From NCBI RefSeq assembly GCF_963576545.1, contig NC_083647.1, positions 7,109,007 through 7,173,006 of the forward strand: DNA of 64,000 bases, written 5' to 3'. The stretch's first letter is position 1. Every line of letters begins with the position of its first letter. The notes below the pieces were generated by a model. It was given only the letters and a program-made list of their open reading frames with translations. It did not search any database and was not told the origin of the DNA. Positions 25,641 to 42,559 of the stretch are shown here, in pieces. Position numbers and translations under genes: made by a program. Origin of the DNA: Limanda limanda (lineage: Eukaryota; Chordata; Actinopteri; Pleuronectiformes; Pleuronectidae).

Positions 25641-28600
25641 ACATCCCTCTTGTGTTTGTCATGATCCATCTTTCCCGAGACAGATATACTGGGGTCAACG
25701 TGTGAGCAGCATAGCTGGAATACTGCACTGAAAGGAAATAACTCAAAGATTCTCTCTCTGCCTTAACAGGTAATAAGGAAAAAACCATCACTGCTGCAGT
25801 GTACAAATGCATTATGCTAATGGCTCCATTGTAACTGCGTAAAGCTCGAGAAGAGACGAAGACATAGACAGATCAGACTATCAGCATCGCCTTTGGCTCC
25901 TCGGTGAACAATATCTGATAGAGGAAAACAAATGAGACCACATCATTGACAGCGGCTTTGGGTCCACAAGAGCAGGTGGAGATAAGGGACGTGTGTAGAG
26001 GGTTAATGGCTGAGAGGCAACAGCTGAGCAACTGCTCAATACTCGAAACCCAGATTATTGCAGAGCTAAAAATACCTGCTCTCCCGATAATATTCTGTGG
26101 TGCTTACACTCAGTTTTTACGAGTGAGAAGAGGTTTCATCAAATTACACCGGCCTGCTATCAAGCATAGAGGCAGCAAATACAAACACACACATGCTACA
26201 ATTCACTTTTCATGGGTTGTTTAAAGCGGCAACATACTAGAAATAAAATCAAAGGCATATAAAAGACAAACTAATGCAACACACTGCCAACTGAAACCGG
26301 TGTTATAGGCTGTATCATTTCACTTGCCAGCCAGACGCTTACAGCTAATTTAATTTCTTTAAAGGTATAAAATCATCAAAAATCTTTTGTGCTTCTCTTT
26401 CCGGTATTTGACAACCTAACCCAGGACAGAGGTGCGTGTTTGGATCGGGAACTTAAACTAAACAGTGTGGGTGAAGGCAACAGTTCTCTACAGCTCTTTA
26501 TCTCTCTCTCTCTCTCCACATTTCCTTACTGCATCATGCCCACTGTTGAGTGATTCAATCACTGCTGGAGGGTTTGATTTAAAGCCCACTCTGAACTTAC
26601 AACTCAACTCACATAATCCTTTTCACTCAGAGGTAGCCTCTCTGCCACTCAAAATAGCTACCCCCCCACCCCCATAACCAGCTAAAAAAACATGTTTACA
26701 GGTCATTTATAGTGTTGTTGATTGATTCAGGTCCAACTCTTGACATTTTAATGTAAAGTGAAATTGAATTCAATGTGAACTATTAATATTAGCTTTACCT
26801 AAGGCAGCAGAAAAAATGGCTGCAATACAATGGAGGCCTCCCAATGTTTGCCAGCTTAAAAAATGAGAAAAACAGGATGATTGAGGCCTGAACTAGTTCG
26901 ACTTACATTGTGTCACATGAATATTCAACCGCAGTCTACTCACATTTATAAGCAGCACAGTGCCCATTTCCTTTTTCACAGCCAAATACAAATGGCACTG
27001 AGTCAGAATCTCCCCAACAATAAGTTAGTCAAGGCACTTTACTTCTGAGGACAGACACTGCGTTCACTGAAATCACACTCACTGAGGCAAAACACTGTTA
27101 AACTTCTCTCACCATATTGTCCAAAAAAATCCTCCTCTCTGCTCTGCATTTTACTCCGAGCCGAGAGCTGGGTAAGAGGCCAGCACGGAATTAAAGAGAA
27201 AAAAGATTCCCACCTAAGAAAACCCAAACTTAAACGTCAACTTCAAGCACTTAAAACTTTAATCTCCTAGGCAGAATAGTTTAGGCTATAAAAGAAACAA
27301 CTCAGCAACACTTTGAGAGAGCTACAGTGTTAATGGGTTTCTGTTTGACATGATTTCCACTGAGTAAGTGGATGCTCTGATGTCATTCTGTACAATCCAG
27401 TCAGCTGGTGCAGATTAAACACATGAGATAAAATGTGTTTCCTTTGTGAGCTTTACAGTTGTTTGTATTTTTTTCAGACAGAGCCAGAATGTCATGGTCC
27501 GTCTCTCTCTCTCTCTGCTGAGCTGCACTCAAGTGGACTCTCCTTCATCTCATCTACCTCATCAACGCCAAGACTCAAACCCCCCAGACCTTGCCGTCAC
27601 TCTTCGCTGGATTGTTTCGCCAGCCTTTTGCTGTATCATAACACAGATCACATAAGCACATAAGCTATAACTGGCTGATTGCTCGTGCCTAATATTAAAT
27701 CTACATCTCATACAAACAAAAGATCATATTTCTCAAAATAATCATTTAACCATACTGTTGGTTGAATTAGTGACGGCAAAACCTATTGACAATAAACATT
27801 TTGTTGTAAATGAAATTGTTTTATTCAAATAATGCATATATAATTTGAACTCTTTTCTATATATGCTGACATAGGTTAGTGCAAACCGTTTTCAGTTGAT
27901 TCATTATACTGTTTTGTACCAACTATAGTATTTAGCTTTTTTTAAACAAGTGAAACTTAAAGTTGCTGTGATGTAGGTATTACAATTACTATGGCGAAAA
28001 GATCAGAAGGATCCAGGACAAATGCTCACTTGGTTAATCAAGTGGAGGGTCTCTCTGGATTTGTAATTTTTTAAGTGGTTTGTGTGAGGGGAGAGACACA
28101 TGCATGTGGAACCCTACATGCAGAGGACAGTAATTAAAGTTCATGGATGTTTTTAGGGGCTGGCGTCATATGTCCCGGGAGACAAAAGTTCAGAACGGTA
28201 AAATTATAGCATATTTACAGTGCATAGAGAATCTTAAACCACAACAGTGAATTATGCCTTCCACCTGTAGGGGGAGTCTGAGTGTAGTTGTGAGCAAATC
28301 CTCTTTTCTGTTGCCTCAATATCCTTATCAAACTCATACATCCATATATTCAGGACTTTTTTTCTACAAACTACCAATGTTCCTCACCTCAACCTTTCTC
28401 TTTACAACCCTACAAAGTATAAAAACTCTCATAATTTCCTCCCTCCTCTTTTAGTTCATGGCACTTAGACCCGTGGGAGACAATTATAAACCACAAGACT
28501 TCCCCTGATTGCTCTTTAATTAGCTCCCCTGAGTCAGTCTCTGGTTGAATGAGACGTACATATACACAGTCACCACAAGTCGTCAGTAGCCACTCTGAGT

Positions 28601-30820
28601 GGCCGTGCAGGACAATAGACGCCTGATTTCCAGGTCGGAAGCAATTATTTGTGATATCTCACAAGTGGCACATTTTTCCCCTTCACTTCAAACTAAAGGA
28701 GTTATTTTCTCTAGCAACTTGATTTGGATTGAATTAGCAGTGATGAATGGGGAAATATGCCGTGGTCCGCCGTGCTGTCATGGTCCACTTTTCAGCTCCT
28801 TTAATGTAGACAAATGTAAATCCTCTCCATAAATCCTTTAGTGGCCGAGCTAAAAGGTTTTCCAACTGATCAAGCAAGCAAGACAATTGAAACAAGTCGA
28901 GGAAGAGTAATCACACAATACAGGTAAAATTCCACAGTCTGAAAATGATTGATTCCGTTCCGTTTTATTCCAAATAAGAACGAATAGCAGACGGTTCAGA
29001 TATTGCTAATGAACAGTGGTGAGTGCAGCATCAATCTGTTCTCTACCTCCGACCCTGGCATGTTAATCACCGTACACACGCTCAGTGATGTCTTCCTCTC
29101 GCACTGTTTTCTGGCTTACTTTGTGAAAGTTTGCACATATATTTCTGCCACGCAGTTCATTGGAGCAGGGTTTGCTGGCTGATTGAGACAGATGTGTTGT
29201 AGGATGAGGGGGAAAACTAATAAAACCCTTATCTGGGACACGCTGAAAGAACAAGTGGCTATTCATGTATTTTTTAATATACAGGTATCCAGCCATTCAC
29301 TGCATCTGAATTTGCTTCCACATATTGCACGGTGATGAAATTGTCTTTAAGGTTAACATAATTTCTATATGATATAAATGTTGCTCACATTGATGGAGAA
29401 ACCAGGTGCTTGAATAAATTAAAGAATCTTTATCCTTTTCTGCCTCCTACCAAGTATGAGACACAATAACACTAATTATGTTTATCCGTGTTACTTTTTT
29501 GGTTCAACCTATTTTGAATCGGCAACTTGCTCATAAATGTCTTTCTGTGTTGAGAAGTTTAGCAGCCACGGTAAAAAATAAAAGCAACCACAAGTCTTAC
29601 AGTCAGAAACCACTATGGGGCTGACAAATTCACATTTTGACTTTTTGATGGCGGTAGAATAAGAAATAAGTTATCAGAGCTCATCCTGTTGGAAACATGA
29701 AGGGCTGTTCCGTCCTTAATGGCAGTAATTATCCGGAGAAAAGATTTAACTTGGAACTAAAAAGATTAACAAATACTATATCATAAAATATTCGCCCCAT
29801 TACAAGACATTATCCCAGTAGCGTTTTGTATAATTGATCAAACAATAATAAATTGACAATCTTAACTGCATGAATTACTGGTACTAGTTCTCAAATGCAT
29901 TTGTCCTTGTATATATGTGAATGAAAATAATTATAATTTGATCAAACACTGTATAATCAGTTTTATTAGTTTGGCTCCCAAACTGGTGATACTGTCGTGA
30001 CTTCTTGTTCACATTGCTAATTGGTTCTGATTCGACTAATTATGTTTCCAAGCAATCAAAACACTGGCTTGCATATTTTAAGAATTTAAAGGGACACATG
30101 GTGATAGATTTGTGAACATGTGATGCTGCGTCATTACGACACATTGTTTGGGTACCATGACTTACTGTCAATTTAATGTCACTGATATTGCTTTATTGTA
30201 ATAACTTAAAAATATGTGTGATGGTTCCGATGATAATTCTACATACAGACAAATTGAAATGAAAACTGTGCAGCAACCGGATATCTCAATGCAGTTCATC
30301 GGTGGGGACTAAAGACACATCTGTGCATCTAAATCACTATTTCTGGCTCTTTCAATTTATCTGTTGCTACCCTCGTAGAGTAAAGGAAATTGGTTTGTTG
30401 GAAGCATTTTGTTTCCACAAGGCAGGCATCAGACAGAAGGTGACAATTTGCCTACTGCTGCAGCTGTTAGGTTGAGTAACCATGAAGTCGTTGTAGTAAT
30501 GCTCATTTCATTGTGTGTAAAAGTAATTTGGTGAATGTAGAGTAACAGACAACACCTCTATTTAAAAAGTGTTTTTACAAAATGTAACTTTTGACAATAA
30601 TTTGACATTAATCTAGTATTTGAAATGTATCTAGTATTTTATATGTATATTCCTATGCACTGTCTTTCAATGGAGGATTTGGTAAACCAATGCGTGAAGG
30701 TTTATTTTGACAAAAGACGTGAAGAATTACTAAAAATGGTTGTTGTCGTTTATACTTTTGTATGTTTTGTCTGTACTATATGTCTGTAAGTGTGTAATTA
30801 TTTTTTTGGTCTTTGAGACG

Positions 30821-30851
<31 letters not shown>

Positions 30852-33800
30852 AAGAATTACTCAAATTTAACCAACACGTTATGTTGGTTTCTCCTTTAAC
30901 TTGTCCATATACAGTAGGTCAGTGTCCATAGGGAGCTGTGAGGAGCATATGAATAAAACACAAACGCAAACCAAATTAAAAGTGACAGGAGAGCACGAGT
31001 CATTTTTCCTCTGACTGCTTCAGTAGGTTTGAAATTGAAAACCTTGATTCCAATTATTGTATGATGTGTGTGTGCGTTGTGTGGGTGTGTGTGTGTGTGT
31101 GCCTTTGCATTTGAGTGTTTCACCAGGAGCTTTCATGCCCCAGGACAGTGAACCAATTAATCTAGCCCATAATAGACCATATGCTAGTGGATTATTTCAC
31201 TGATTGGAAGGTTCAGACACCAGCGGTTAATTCGCTTTCAAGAGTGCAACGGACGCACACATCTCTTAATTCCCTAATATAATTTTCATTCCTGATACAA
31301 TTATCAAACGGACCCAATTATTGATTGACTGTAGGTGTGCTGACATTCAACAGAAAGCTTGTTCCGCAAGGACAAAGTACCAGCTGCTCCTGTCTGTGTC
31401 CACAAACTAATAAATAAAGTAACATGAGGGCAGTGTCCCACAGTGTGTGAGCAGAGGAGCAGACAGGGAGTCCAACGCAGTGATGGGAACTAATTGGAGG
31501 CGACAATGAGCTGATAGGCTGACATGATCCGGGTCATTGTATCACTGGTAGCCTTCATCACTCACCGCTGTCATGCAATGTCTGAATGAGAAATACATTG
31601 GACAATATGTACTTTTAATTTGGCTGGGAAAATTCTGTCGGCTTGAATTTCGGTTATTGTCATTTAAAATGTCAATATTTGTAATATCGCAGTCTACAGA
31701 TTGTCATGTTTTCCAAACTGCTGCTAAACACTTTAGTCCCTCTCCAAACATTATCATTTGTTAACCTCAAACTGCTGTACCTGCTACTCTTCTTTACTAA
31801 TTATCTGTCTAACTGGAATGCCATTATCACATTGGTTTAATCATTTAATTAGGCTTCTGTTTTAAAACATTCGATGACATTTTTAATGAAGGATATGTCC
31901 GTTGCACATCTTTAAAACCTAATAAGTACCGTATAGTAATGATAATTATATGATTTAATACAACTGCTGTCTTATTGAGAGAAGATGGAGGGAAATATAT
32001 TCTTTAATGAATTCTTCTTACAGGTTATTCATTTGGATGTGAAAAGAAAAACATATCATGTTTTTGCTTTAAAAGGAAAAACATTGGATCTTACATCTCT
32101 TGCTAAGAAGTTAATTTTCAGTGTGACATCTAGTTTATTACTTCCGTCTTCATCTACTTTCAATTTAGCTGTTCTACCTCTTTACTCATGTCTCTGAATT
32201 TTAAACCTGCTTTTCTGCACCTATATGCCAGATGTTGCAGTTGTGCATCTAATTCCCATCACAGTAATAGGTATTTTACATGCAGGCCCGAACCAGAGTT
32301 TAATTTCCACCGGGTCATCCCAGGGTCAGCTATTTCCTTATTCCCACTGGCTTTGAATTTACCACCATTTATCTGACATTTGATCTCTTTCTAACTGAAC
32401 TGGCTGTTTATTAACCTGACCACATCTGTTCTTGCCTGCCTTGTGGAATCAGATATATGTTTAGATACTATCAAGGTGACTGAATTCTGGCAAGTTTTTT
32501 TTCAGTTGTGTTGTCTTCATTAAAAAACAATTACCAACAAAATCACATTATATCGTCTTTCATTGAAACTGTGTTAATATATATCATATTTAGGATTCTA
32601 GGTTCAGATTCACATCCTTCTAAAAAGTATTTATGGGTATTGACATTTTCTTTTGATTTCTACAGCACTGTTAACACACTTGTAACATAAGGATTTATGA
32701 TAGCAATCATAAAGAATAGTCAGTTTTAAAATAGAAAATATTTAACATCTATCACTGTGTGTGGGTTATGTGAACATTGTAATAAAGCATGTTTAGCAGT
32801 GTTCATTTACAGCAGCATGATCTATGTCAGTCCATTAAAGTGCCTTTAATTAAAACTTTTAATTCAACATTATGAAGAATCCAGTGCCGTATGAACAAGG
32901 GTCTATCCAGTTTTGTCCCATTATTTCTAATACTTTTTTCAGCACAGCGATGAAGCAAGTTAGAAAAAGTCATTGTAAATGTAAAGCCCTCTCTGTTCCC
33001 TGGTGCTGTATTGTTGTATGAGATTAGGTAAACATCCCAGAATAGGACGGGCAGCAGCGAGGGATGAGATTGGACTGTTAATGATCTCCTGAAAGGGACT
33101 GAGTCTGGCAGATGAAAAAGAGCTAATTACATTTCCCATAGCACTGATGTGGAACTGAGGAGAGATTGGAAAATTAGGAAATGACACTCTACAACACTGC
33201 AAGATTTCGGAGCAAACCAGTTCCCGGCCACACCCTCACATTGTGAGCACTGCTGTGCAGAAGGGAACATTTGCCCTGGAAGAATTGCATTTTTCCAATT
33301 CTGGCAGTCCTGGAGCTCTGCCCCCTGCAGTTACTTATCACATTCCTTTCTTTCTCCTGGACAAATCCCATCTCTTTCTTTGGTGCCTCAGAAAGAAGTT
33401 TGCCAACCTTAATGCGATTCTTCTTCTTTCTGGCTTTCATAACCATTTCATATCATTAATTTTTTTATGATTTCATTAATCTTTTTGCTATAGACAAATC
33501 TCCATCAGCTTTTGGTCAGATCCCCTAAATCTGTGGTAACCATCCTTTCTAAACTCAAGATCCCTGACCTTGGCCTTTGTGGAAGGCAAGATCTACCTAC
33601 TGAAGCACTGAGAGAAAAAAAATGGCCAGATTGAACTTCCTACTTGTGGCCTTTTATTTAGGCTAATTGTATTTGAATTACATGAAATGCTTTGGTCCAA
33701 CTTTCAAATTGATGCAACCAAGATGCAAACAATATAACTGGCATATCATATATGCCTGTCTTGCTTTCAGAACTTCACAACTTAAATTCTAAGTTTCATA

Positions 33801-33929
33801 AATTTATTAAATTCCAACACCCAAAAAAGGCTTGGGACCACCAATGTGTATCTGAGAAACGTACCATGACCTTTGCTTTAAGGCTTGTTTTAATTTAAGG
33901 GGACTATTGGAAGTTGGCAGAGGGATGCT
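25641..33929. other. No gene seen; long AT-rich gene-free stretch
   Basis: Over 8 kb without any supported gene. Simple repeats include CT at 26499-26516, TA at 30830-30852 and GT at 31066-31100. Frames at 27433-27663 and 33243-33470 were examined and show no family resemblance. Conserved non-coding elements cannot be judged from one genome. Confidence 0.5.
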
Positions 33930-34333
33930 CTTTAGTAAGTGTGATTCTATTAACATCCACCATGGAAATTATATTTTCATCTGCATTTGTTTGTCGTTTG
34001 TATAAGGGATTTGGCAGAAACTACTCAACCGATTACTTCAAAATTTTGAGGAAGGCTGAGGCATGACCGACAGAAGATCCCAATACATTTGGTGTGGATC
34101 CAGGATTTTATTCCCCCATTTTTTCACGTTGTAAGGTTTTTCAACAATTTCATTGATTTCTCAGTATAATTCATGGATCTTAATGAAAAAATCAAGAATG
34201 TTTGGGGACTGATATTTTTGAGTGTTTACTATTTGGTGCAGATTTAAATAAAAATCCACATCTACTGAATTTATATGTTGTTTTGTTACTCCTTGGTGGA
34301 GGTATGTGCCCTTCTGAGTGCTATTCTATTTAC
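33930..34333. repeat. Degenerate teleost interspersed DNA repeat
   Basis: Contains, in order, 'GGCAGAAACTACTCAACCGA', 'TTTGGTGTGGATCCAGGATT', 'TTGATTTCTCAGTATAATTC', 'ATGGATCTTAATGAAAAAAT', 'TTTGGGGACTGATATTTTTG' and 'CTTGGTGGAGGTATGTGCCC' plus 'TTCTGAGTGCTATTCTA'. I recognise this as a common teleost non-autonomous DNA repeat whose ends normally read 'ctagaatggcactcag'. The left end here is decayed ('GTGTGATTCTATTAACATCC'). Confidence 0.65.
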
Positions 34334-36859
<2,526 letters not shown>

Positions 36860-37035
36860 AAACCTATTCACACACTCATTTCAGAGTTTACTGCACTATT
36901 CACATGCAGCCATCAGGGGCATTTCAGGGTTCCGGATCTTGCCCAAGGACACTTCGGCAGGCGCACTGGATGATTCAGGGACCGAACCACCAAACCCTGG
37001 TTGGGGGATGGCCAGCTCTCCCTCCTGAGCCACAC
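36860..37035 (+). repeat. Teleost interspersed repeat fragment (copy 1)
   Basis: 'TTCACATGCAGCCATCAGGG' followed by 'CTTGCCCAAGGACACTTCGG', 'GGACCGAACCACCAA' and 'CTCCTGAGCCACACCCACC'. The same ordered blocks occur at 49.57-49.80 kb. It belongs to a common teleost repeat whose class (LINE 3' UTR or SINE) I cannot fix by eye. Confidence 0.6.
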
Positions 37036-38234
37036 CCACCCATGTCACATCTAACGAACTACAACAGATAATCAATATTACATTAAATGAGGAGCAGAAA
37101 ACTTCTTGGACATTGTATCAAATAGAACAAAATACAGCTAACTGCAGTAATATGCTCACATTTGAGAACAGATGTGTGAATCTGATGTGCCTCATCCCTG
37201 AGGAGCCACATAGAAGGGTTCGTCCTCTGAGAGTGCACATGGTAAAAATATATTGTATAGCAAGATTGTACAGTGACTGTGGATTTTCACATCGAGAAAG
37301 GCAGAACATAAAAATGAAACAAAAGCACATTTACACAGGAAGTCTTTCACAAACCTTGAAATAAACGATCATTCTGTCCGTGTGTTCCTTGACGACAGCA
37401 GACAAAGTTATGGCCTTGTCCAACTTGATTCTCCTCCATAGTGTTGAATCGTCTCTTCACTCCGAAACGTGTGTGAAGGGAAGGTCACAGCTCTGTGCTT
37501 GACTGCAGTGTCCTGGCCACGGGGTTTGAGTCAGCACTCCGGCCTGGTGGTCGCTCAGCTTATCCTCCGTCTGTGAAAGACTGTGGAGACTTTGGCCTTG
37601 GCCAGGGACTGGGGAGCAGTCACAGAAGATTTATTAAAGCAGGTCTGATGAGGCCGCTCCACTCCGGCTCAGCCTGTGCGGCATGAAACGGTCCAACACT
37701 TGACAAATTGAAGTTTGTGTTATCCTGGAAACAACCAATGGAAGCTCTTTCGATGACGTGTTGAAAAAAATTAAAAATCACATAAAGAAGAAATTGTTAT
37801 AAATATGCAGGATCCTTGAATCAGCTCACCTCCAGTTAGTATGCAATAATGAAAATGTGACCTTTTTATAAAATTAGATTTCCATAATCATTCTGTTCCA
37901 AATATTGATGATAATATGGGTCACACTTCAACCCTTTCTGCTTAGCATTCATAGGCAGGACATGAATAACTTATAAATTATTCATAAGTCAATTCTTTGA
38001 ATTCGATGGAGCTTTAAGCAGGTATTGGGACTTTTCTTTTGTCGTGTATGGATGTATCTGTCTCATACTGTGAAACCCTAACTAACATGTGATGAATCAA
38101 ATACAATAACACAGTTGTCATGTTAAGTTTGTGTATTTTAAGTTAACATAAAATATGTCATATATATTTATACCTATCAATGTTTTCTATTTGGACAGTT
38201 GATTTGGTTGGCATTTATATATGACACTTACATT
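37036..38234. other. No gene seen
   Basis: No recognised gene or repeat. Confidence 0.45.
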
Positions 38235-38888
38235 TTAAAGGGCTCATATTTTACACCTTTCGGGGATTTAATTTGAGGTATTGGTACCCCTAAGCAGCGG
38301 TTTAAAGTACGGAACTGCTCCAATGTGTATTTCCATGTCCACTCTTCTGGCTCTCTCTGGAGCTACAGACAGAACAGGCTGTTTCCCCTGCCTTTTGAGC
38401 CCCTCCTCTGATTGGCTGCCTGCACTTTGAGGGAAATGCGACCAGGCCTATCACCGGTCTCATTCCTGCGGTTCACTCTGACAGCTGAAAGACGAGTTAG
38501 TATGTTTGGATACCGCTTTAGAAGAACAGTCACATATTTACCGTCGGTTACAACAGTATGTTTCTGAACGGTAATTACACCGTTCAGCAACATGTCTGCT
38601 TAGTGTCGAGTTTGGTGTGGAGGGGTGGTGGTGGGGAGCGGGGTTGGTAGGTTCAGAAGTTGGACTGGTACCCGCTGGGTGGGGCTGAGAGACAAGTGCG
38701 ATCCCGAATGACATCATACGGAGAGGAAGTACAAAACGAGATGTTTCGATAACATATTTCTAGAATGGACTGAGTGAAAAAACCACGGAGTGACTGTTTT
38801 TATACTTTGAGGGTCCCTACTGACACCTTCGAGTCATTACGGAGAGTTAAAGTCCAGAAAATGAATCTTACGCGTATGTGCCCTTTAA
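38235..38888. mobile_element. TTAA-flanked MITE (piggyBac-like ends)
   Basis: The left end TTAAAGGGCTCATA and the right end TATGTGCCCTTTAA are inverted with one mismatch in 14. If TTAA is the target duplication, the element proper starts AGGGCTCATA. The 654-bp body holds 'CCTCCTCTGATTGGCTGCCT', a block common in teleost MITEs, and no long frame. TTAA duplication is typical of piggyBac, but the transposase source is inference. Confidence 0.7.
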
Positions 38889-39098
38889 TATAATTATATT
38901 TAGTGTATTAACATTGACAATATAGACTGTTATCTAATTGTGTTTTGTGTCTATTGCTTTGTATCTATGATACATTGTGTAAAATACAATCGTTTTTTAC
39001 TTCATTGATTCACTAAGCAACCAGGAGAAGAACTCGTAATTTTGCTGTATTTTGTACAATGCAGTGACAATGAAAGGCTTTCTATTCTATTCTGTTGA
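38889..39098 (+). repeat. LINE 3' tail with TTCTA repeats
   Basis: AT-rich sequence ends with 'AATTTTGCTGTATTTTGTAC', 'AATGCAGTGACAATGAAAGG' and 'TTTCTATTCTATTCTGT'. This is the usual teleost LINE ending with 'caatgacaataaa' and a TTCTA tail. No coding sequence remains. Confidence 0.6.
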
Positions 39099-39349
39099 TT
39101 AATGAGCACACTCCAGGTGCAAAGACTGTGCTGTAATCAGGCTGAAATCTCCAGAAGAAAAACAAGTGGCTCTTCAATTAAACCTTTCTTGTGATACAAT
39201 TTCCGAGGTTAAAAGAGAACTAATTTCATGTCTTGATGACTTCTGAACACATTTCTTAAAAAAAAAAATATTGAAAAAATAATGTTAACCTACTCGCTCT
39301 TTATGACCCACTAGATTGTGTGTACATGTGTAAACACCAATTACATATT

Positions 39350-41620
39350 TTATCACTTGCTTAAGATTTGATCAGGTGATCTCTGGTCTGAGATGGAGTG
39401 ACGCAGGAAGAAGAGTTCTGTGCTGTAAGAAGGGGAGAGACCGTTTAATACCCTGCACAGAAAGGATTTTAAAATGAGCTCTGTTTCGAACATGCAGCTG
39501 GTTCGGGGAAGCAGGAATTGGAATAATGTGTTCCCTCTCTTTTGTGCTTGTTCAAAGTCTTGCTGCTGCATTTTTTTGTAACAGTTGCAGACGAGATAAA
39601 CAAGAGTTACAATAACGGAGGTGGGAGCAGGATACCAAAGCAGGAATAACTTTCTCAAGGTCAGAAGTGGATAGAACTGATCTCAGGTTGCAGATGATGC
39701 ACAGATGCATGAATATTAATTTGAGCTCTTCAAACTTCAAAACTGAATTGAATGTGACTCCAAGATTTTTTTTGCATATGATTTAACAGAGAGGGTGAAT
39801 GAGCCAAGATGAGGAGGAATAATTTTGTTCAGTTTATGTATGTTTGTTCTCAATGGGCTAAAGAGAGTTTGCTGCCATCCAAGGTCACTGAGTTCACAAA
39901 GTTAGTTTTAGTTATAAGGCTATTAAGCAGTGAAAAGTCACATTGTGTTTTTGAATAATGTGGCCTTGCGGATGCAAATTGATAAATCGGACCAAGTATT
40001 GAACAATGGGTGACACCACATGACATTGAGGCTGGGGACGAGGATAGAAACATAGCAACTTCAGTTTAAACTGACTCAATGGAAAATTTATTCTCAGCAA
40101 TACTCAAACTCTAGCTTCACCTCTATCAAAATGGATTCACATAAAATATCAGATTGGCATATCTCCTGAATCCTTTGGCTTTGTTTAGCTCACCAAGTGA
40201 AATATGATCCAATATTGACTCTTGTTTGGGTTCTTGTGACTTTCTCTTTATCTCTACTTTGTTTCCTCCGACAATGTACTCCACATTTCTTTGTTTATTT
40301 GTGTGACATATGCAAGCCAGAGTTACATTGGGGCAATTACAGGTGTCCAGTGACATGAAGTTTGAATGATTCGAGGATACTGTGTCTGAGGAAGGAGTTG
40401 GATCTAGTTGCAGGAGGATGGAGTAGTTACCTGAGTGTGAAGCTGGAAGGAAAATATTTGTTATCGTCAGTAAAGCGGGTTCAGTTCTGTGAGGGGCTCA
40501 GAATGCCATTTTGAGCCAGATGGAACAACATTTGGCTTAGCGAGAAATAGGAGCTTGGAGACTGGTCTGTATTTATTAAGTACCGGAGGAGGAGAAGGAC
40601 GAGGCGCTGTTTGTTTTTGTTTTTTAAACAATTAGTCAAATGCATGTTCAAAATATTTGGTAACACGGCTGGTTTCTAGGGACATATTGATGATTGAAAG
40701 AATTCTCAGGCCGATGGTTCCACTTAACTTATTTAAAAACTTTAGCTGGAAGAATATGGAGATACAGATGAAAGTTTTCATAGACAGGATAACATGAAGT
40801 CGCTCAGGAAGAGTGATGCTGTTCAGGGAATTTAGTTCTCAGGAGATGGTTAAAGTACTGTAGTATGGGGTGGAATAATTCAAGGTTTGATGTCAAGCAC
40901 TTAAAGAAATTCAGGAAATCCTGACATTTAGAGACAGACCCTGCCAAGTGTGAGTTAGAAGTGAAGGAGGTGACAAGAGTTTAACAGACTTAGAGGAAAC
41001 CTAGAATCGTGATTTCCCCCCCCCCCCCCAATATGTTCAAAGAAGTATTGTAATCTGACATTTCTTACAGCTAACTGTTATTTTACCCAAGAGATCCTTC
41101 AGGATTTGATGTGAGACCTGCAATTTATCCACCTCTTTTCTGTCCTTCTACATGCTCTCTTCATTTTTCTGATATCACTGTTATTAAGCCATGGTGAATG
41201 ATGCATCACAAAACAGGGTGGCTGAAAACAGTCCTGCTGATAAGAGGATCCGGTGCAGCCTTGATTCTGGTAACGATCAGAGCCTGTGAGTCTATAAGCA
41301 GCTGCAAACCCAGTAGCTGTGAGGGAATTTGTAATGCGGGAATTGGGAAGAGCAGAGCGGACAGGGGAAGCGTGCGGCCAATCGAGATCAAAATTGATTG
41401 CTGTGCAGTCAGAAAGGTGATAATCTTCTGTCACGGGGTCAGAGATGTAGAGACCTGTGGAGAAAATGAAATCTAGTGTATGTTCTCTAACATGGGTTGA
41501 GCCTATTTACACAATGGACGTCAAAGGAAACAAGTGAATTGATAGACTCATGGGTCAGGGAGCGTTGAAGGTTCAACGAATCTCTGAGAATGAGAATAGT
41601 GATTACTGACATTGACCAAT
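39350..41620 (-). pseudogene. Decayed L2-clade LINE ORF2 (endonuclease-RT)
   Basis: Read on the minus strand with many frame changes, the blocks of an L2/CR1-type ORF2 appear in the right order. The end of the endonuclease has 'VREHTLDFIFSTGLYI' and a degenerate SDH motif as 'YHLSDCTAINFDL' (about 41480-41370). The linker has 'HHSPWLNNSDIRKMKRACRR' (about 41200-41130), and the RT start 'YRPVSKLLFLAK' lies near 40570. The palm has a decayed 'GVTHCSILGPIY' near 40010, then 'HIIQKHNVTFHC'. The thumb side has 'LSTSDLEKVIPALVS' near 39670, 'RLQLLQKNAAARL' near 39570 and 'FLCRVLNGLSPSY' near 39450. The FADD catalytic block is lost. Clearly inactive. Confidence 0.8.
41016..41029. repeat. Poly-C run (14)
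   Basis: Fourteen consecutive C inside the LINE remnant. It may be a polymorphic or assembly-sensitive homopolymer. Confidence 0.9.
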
Positions 41621-42559
41621 AAATCCAATACTATGGCTTTAAGGCTTAGTTCTCTATAAGTGTAGGCATAGGACCAGAGCGGTGCCATTTATTACCTAAG
41701 TCATATAATTCACGAAAAGAAAACAGGCCGACAGAAATAATTTTCCTGGGTTGATGAAAGTGAGAGTGGGCTGTCATTGGGGCTTCATTGAGAGGGGAGA
41801 GGTGTCTGACTTGGTGATACGCTTACAGTCTGGTTTTTGAATGATTTATTTGTCATGTCACATCAAGCAGATTCAATTTGGAGGGTGAGGGAGATGTCGA
41901 AATACAGTGAGTTTAACAGTAATGAGACTGTTAAACTTTACTGAACAAGATACTTTCCTAAAAATATTGATAATATCTGGGTGTGAGATGGGCCTGATTT
42001 ACTGATTTACTGATGGAGCAGGTGAATGTTTGCTGTAGTCGATGTTTGCAGAGAGCAGCTTCTCCGGGTAAGGATGATGTACATTAGGTCTGTACAGATG
42101 ACTATGCTTCTAGTAAAGGTCATAATAGTCATTAAAGACCAGGTTAATCTGTTGTGCTCTGTATTCTCTCTTCAGCAAAGTGTGCAGCAACAGTAATCAG
42201 GAGAAACGGCCATGGTGCCCCTCATTGGTTGGGACTGTACCAGGTATGCTGCTGCCATGGGCCTGGATTGGCTGGGGGGGTGTATGACACATGGAGCCTC
42301 TCTTTCCTTCTCTGCATTCATCACATTGAGGTCTCCTCAGTGCATGTCACTGACTTGACTTTGTCCTGGGAGTCCTTGGGCTTTATCGTTGCAGATTTAG
42401 GTTTTAGGCCCGGGTGTTGTCATTATCGTGGATCGTAGATCATGGATCATGGTGGCAGCGGATTATGTATTATGATTAAAACTTGATTACCTCATATATA
42501 ATATCCCTTCTGACATATTCTACCATTACTGACAACACCTCTCTCACTACAATTGTCAT
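41621..42559. other. Possible 5' continuation of the LINE; otherwise no gene seen
   Basis: If the LINE at 39.35-41.6 kb were complete, its N-terminal endonuclease would lie here on the minus strand. I could not read convincing endonuclease blocks beyond about 41600, so the homology limit is uncertain. Confidence 0.3.

Noticed and set aside
27433..27663. Possible exon after a TTTTTTTCAG acceptor-like site
   Set aside because: The frame is Ser/Pro-rich, lacks a donor-bounded end and resembles no protein family I know.
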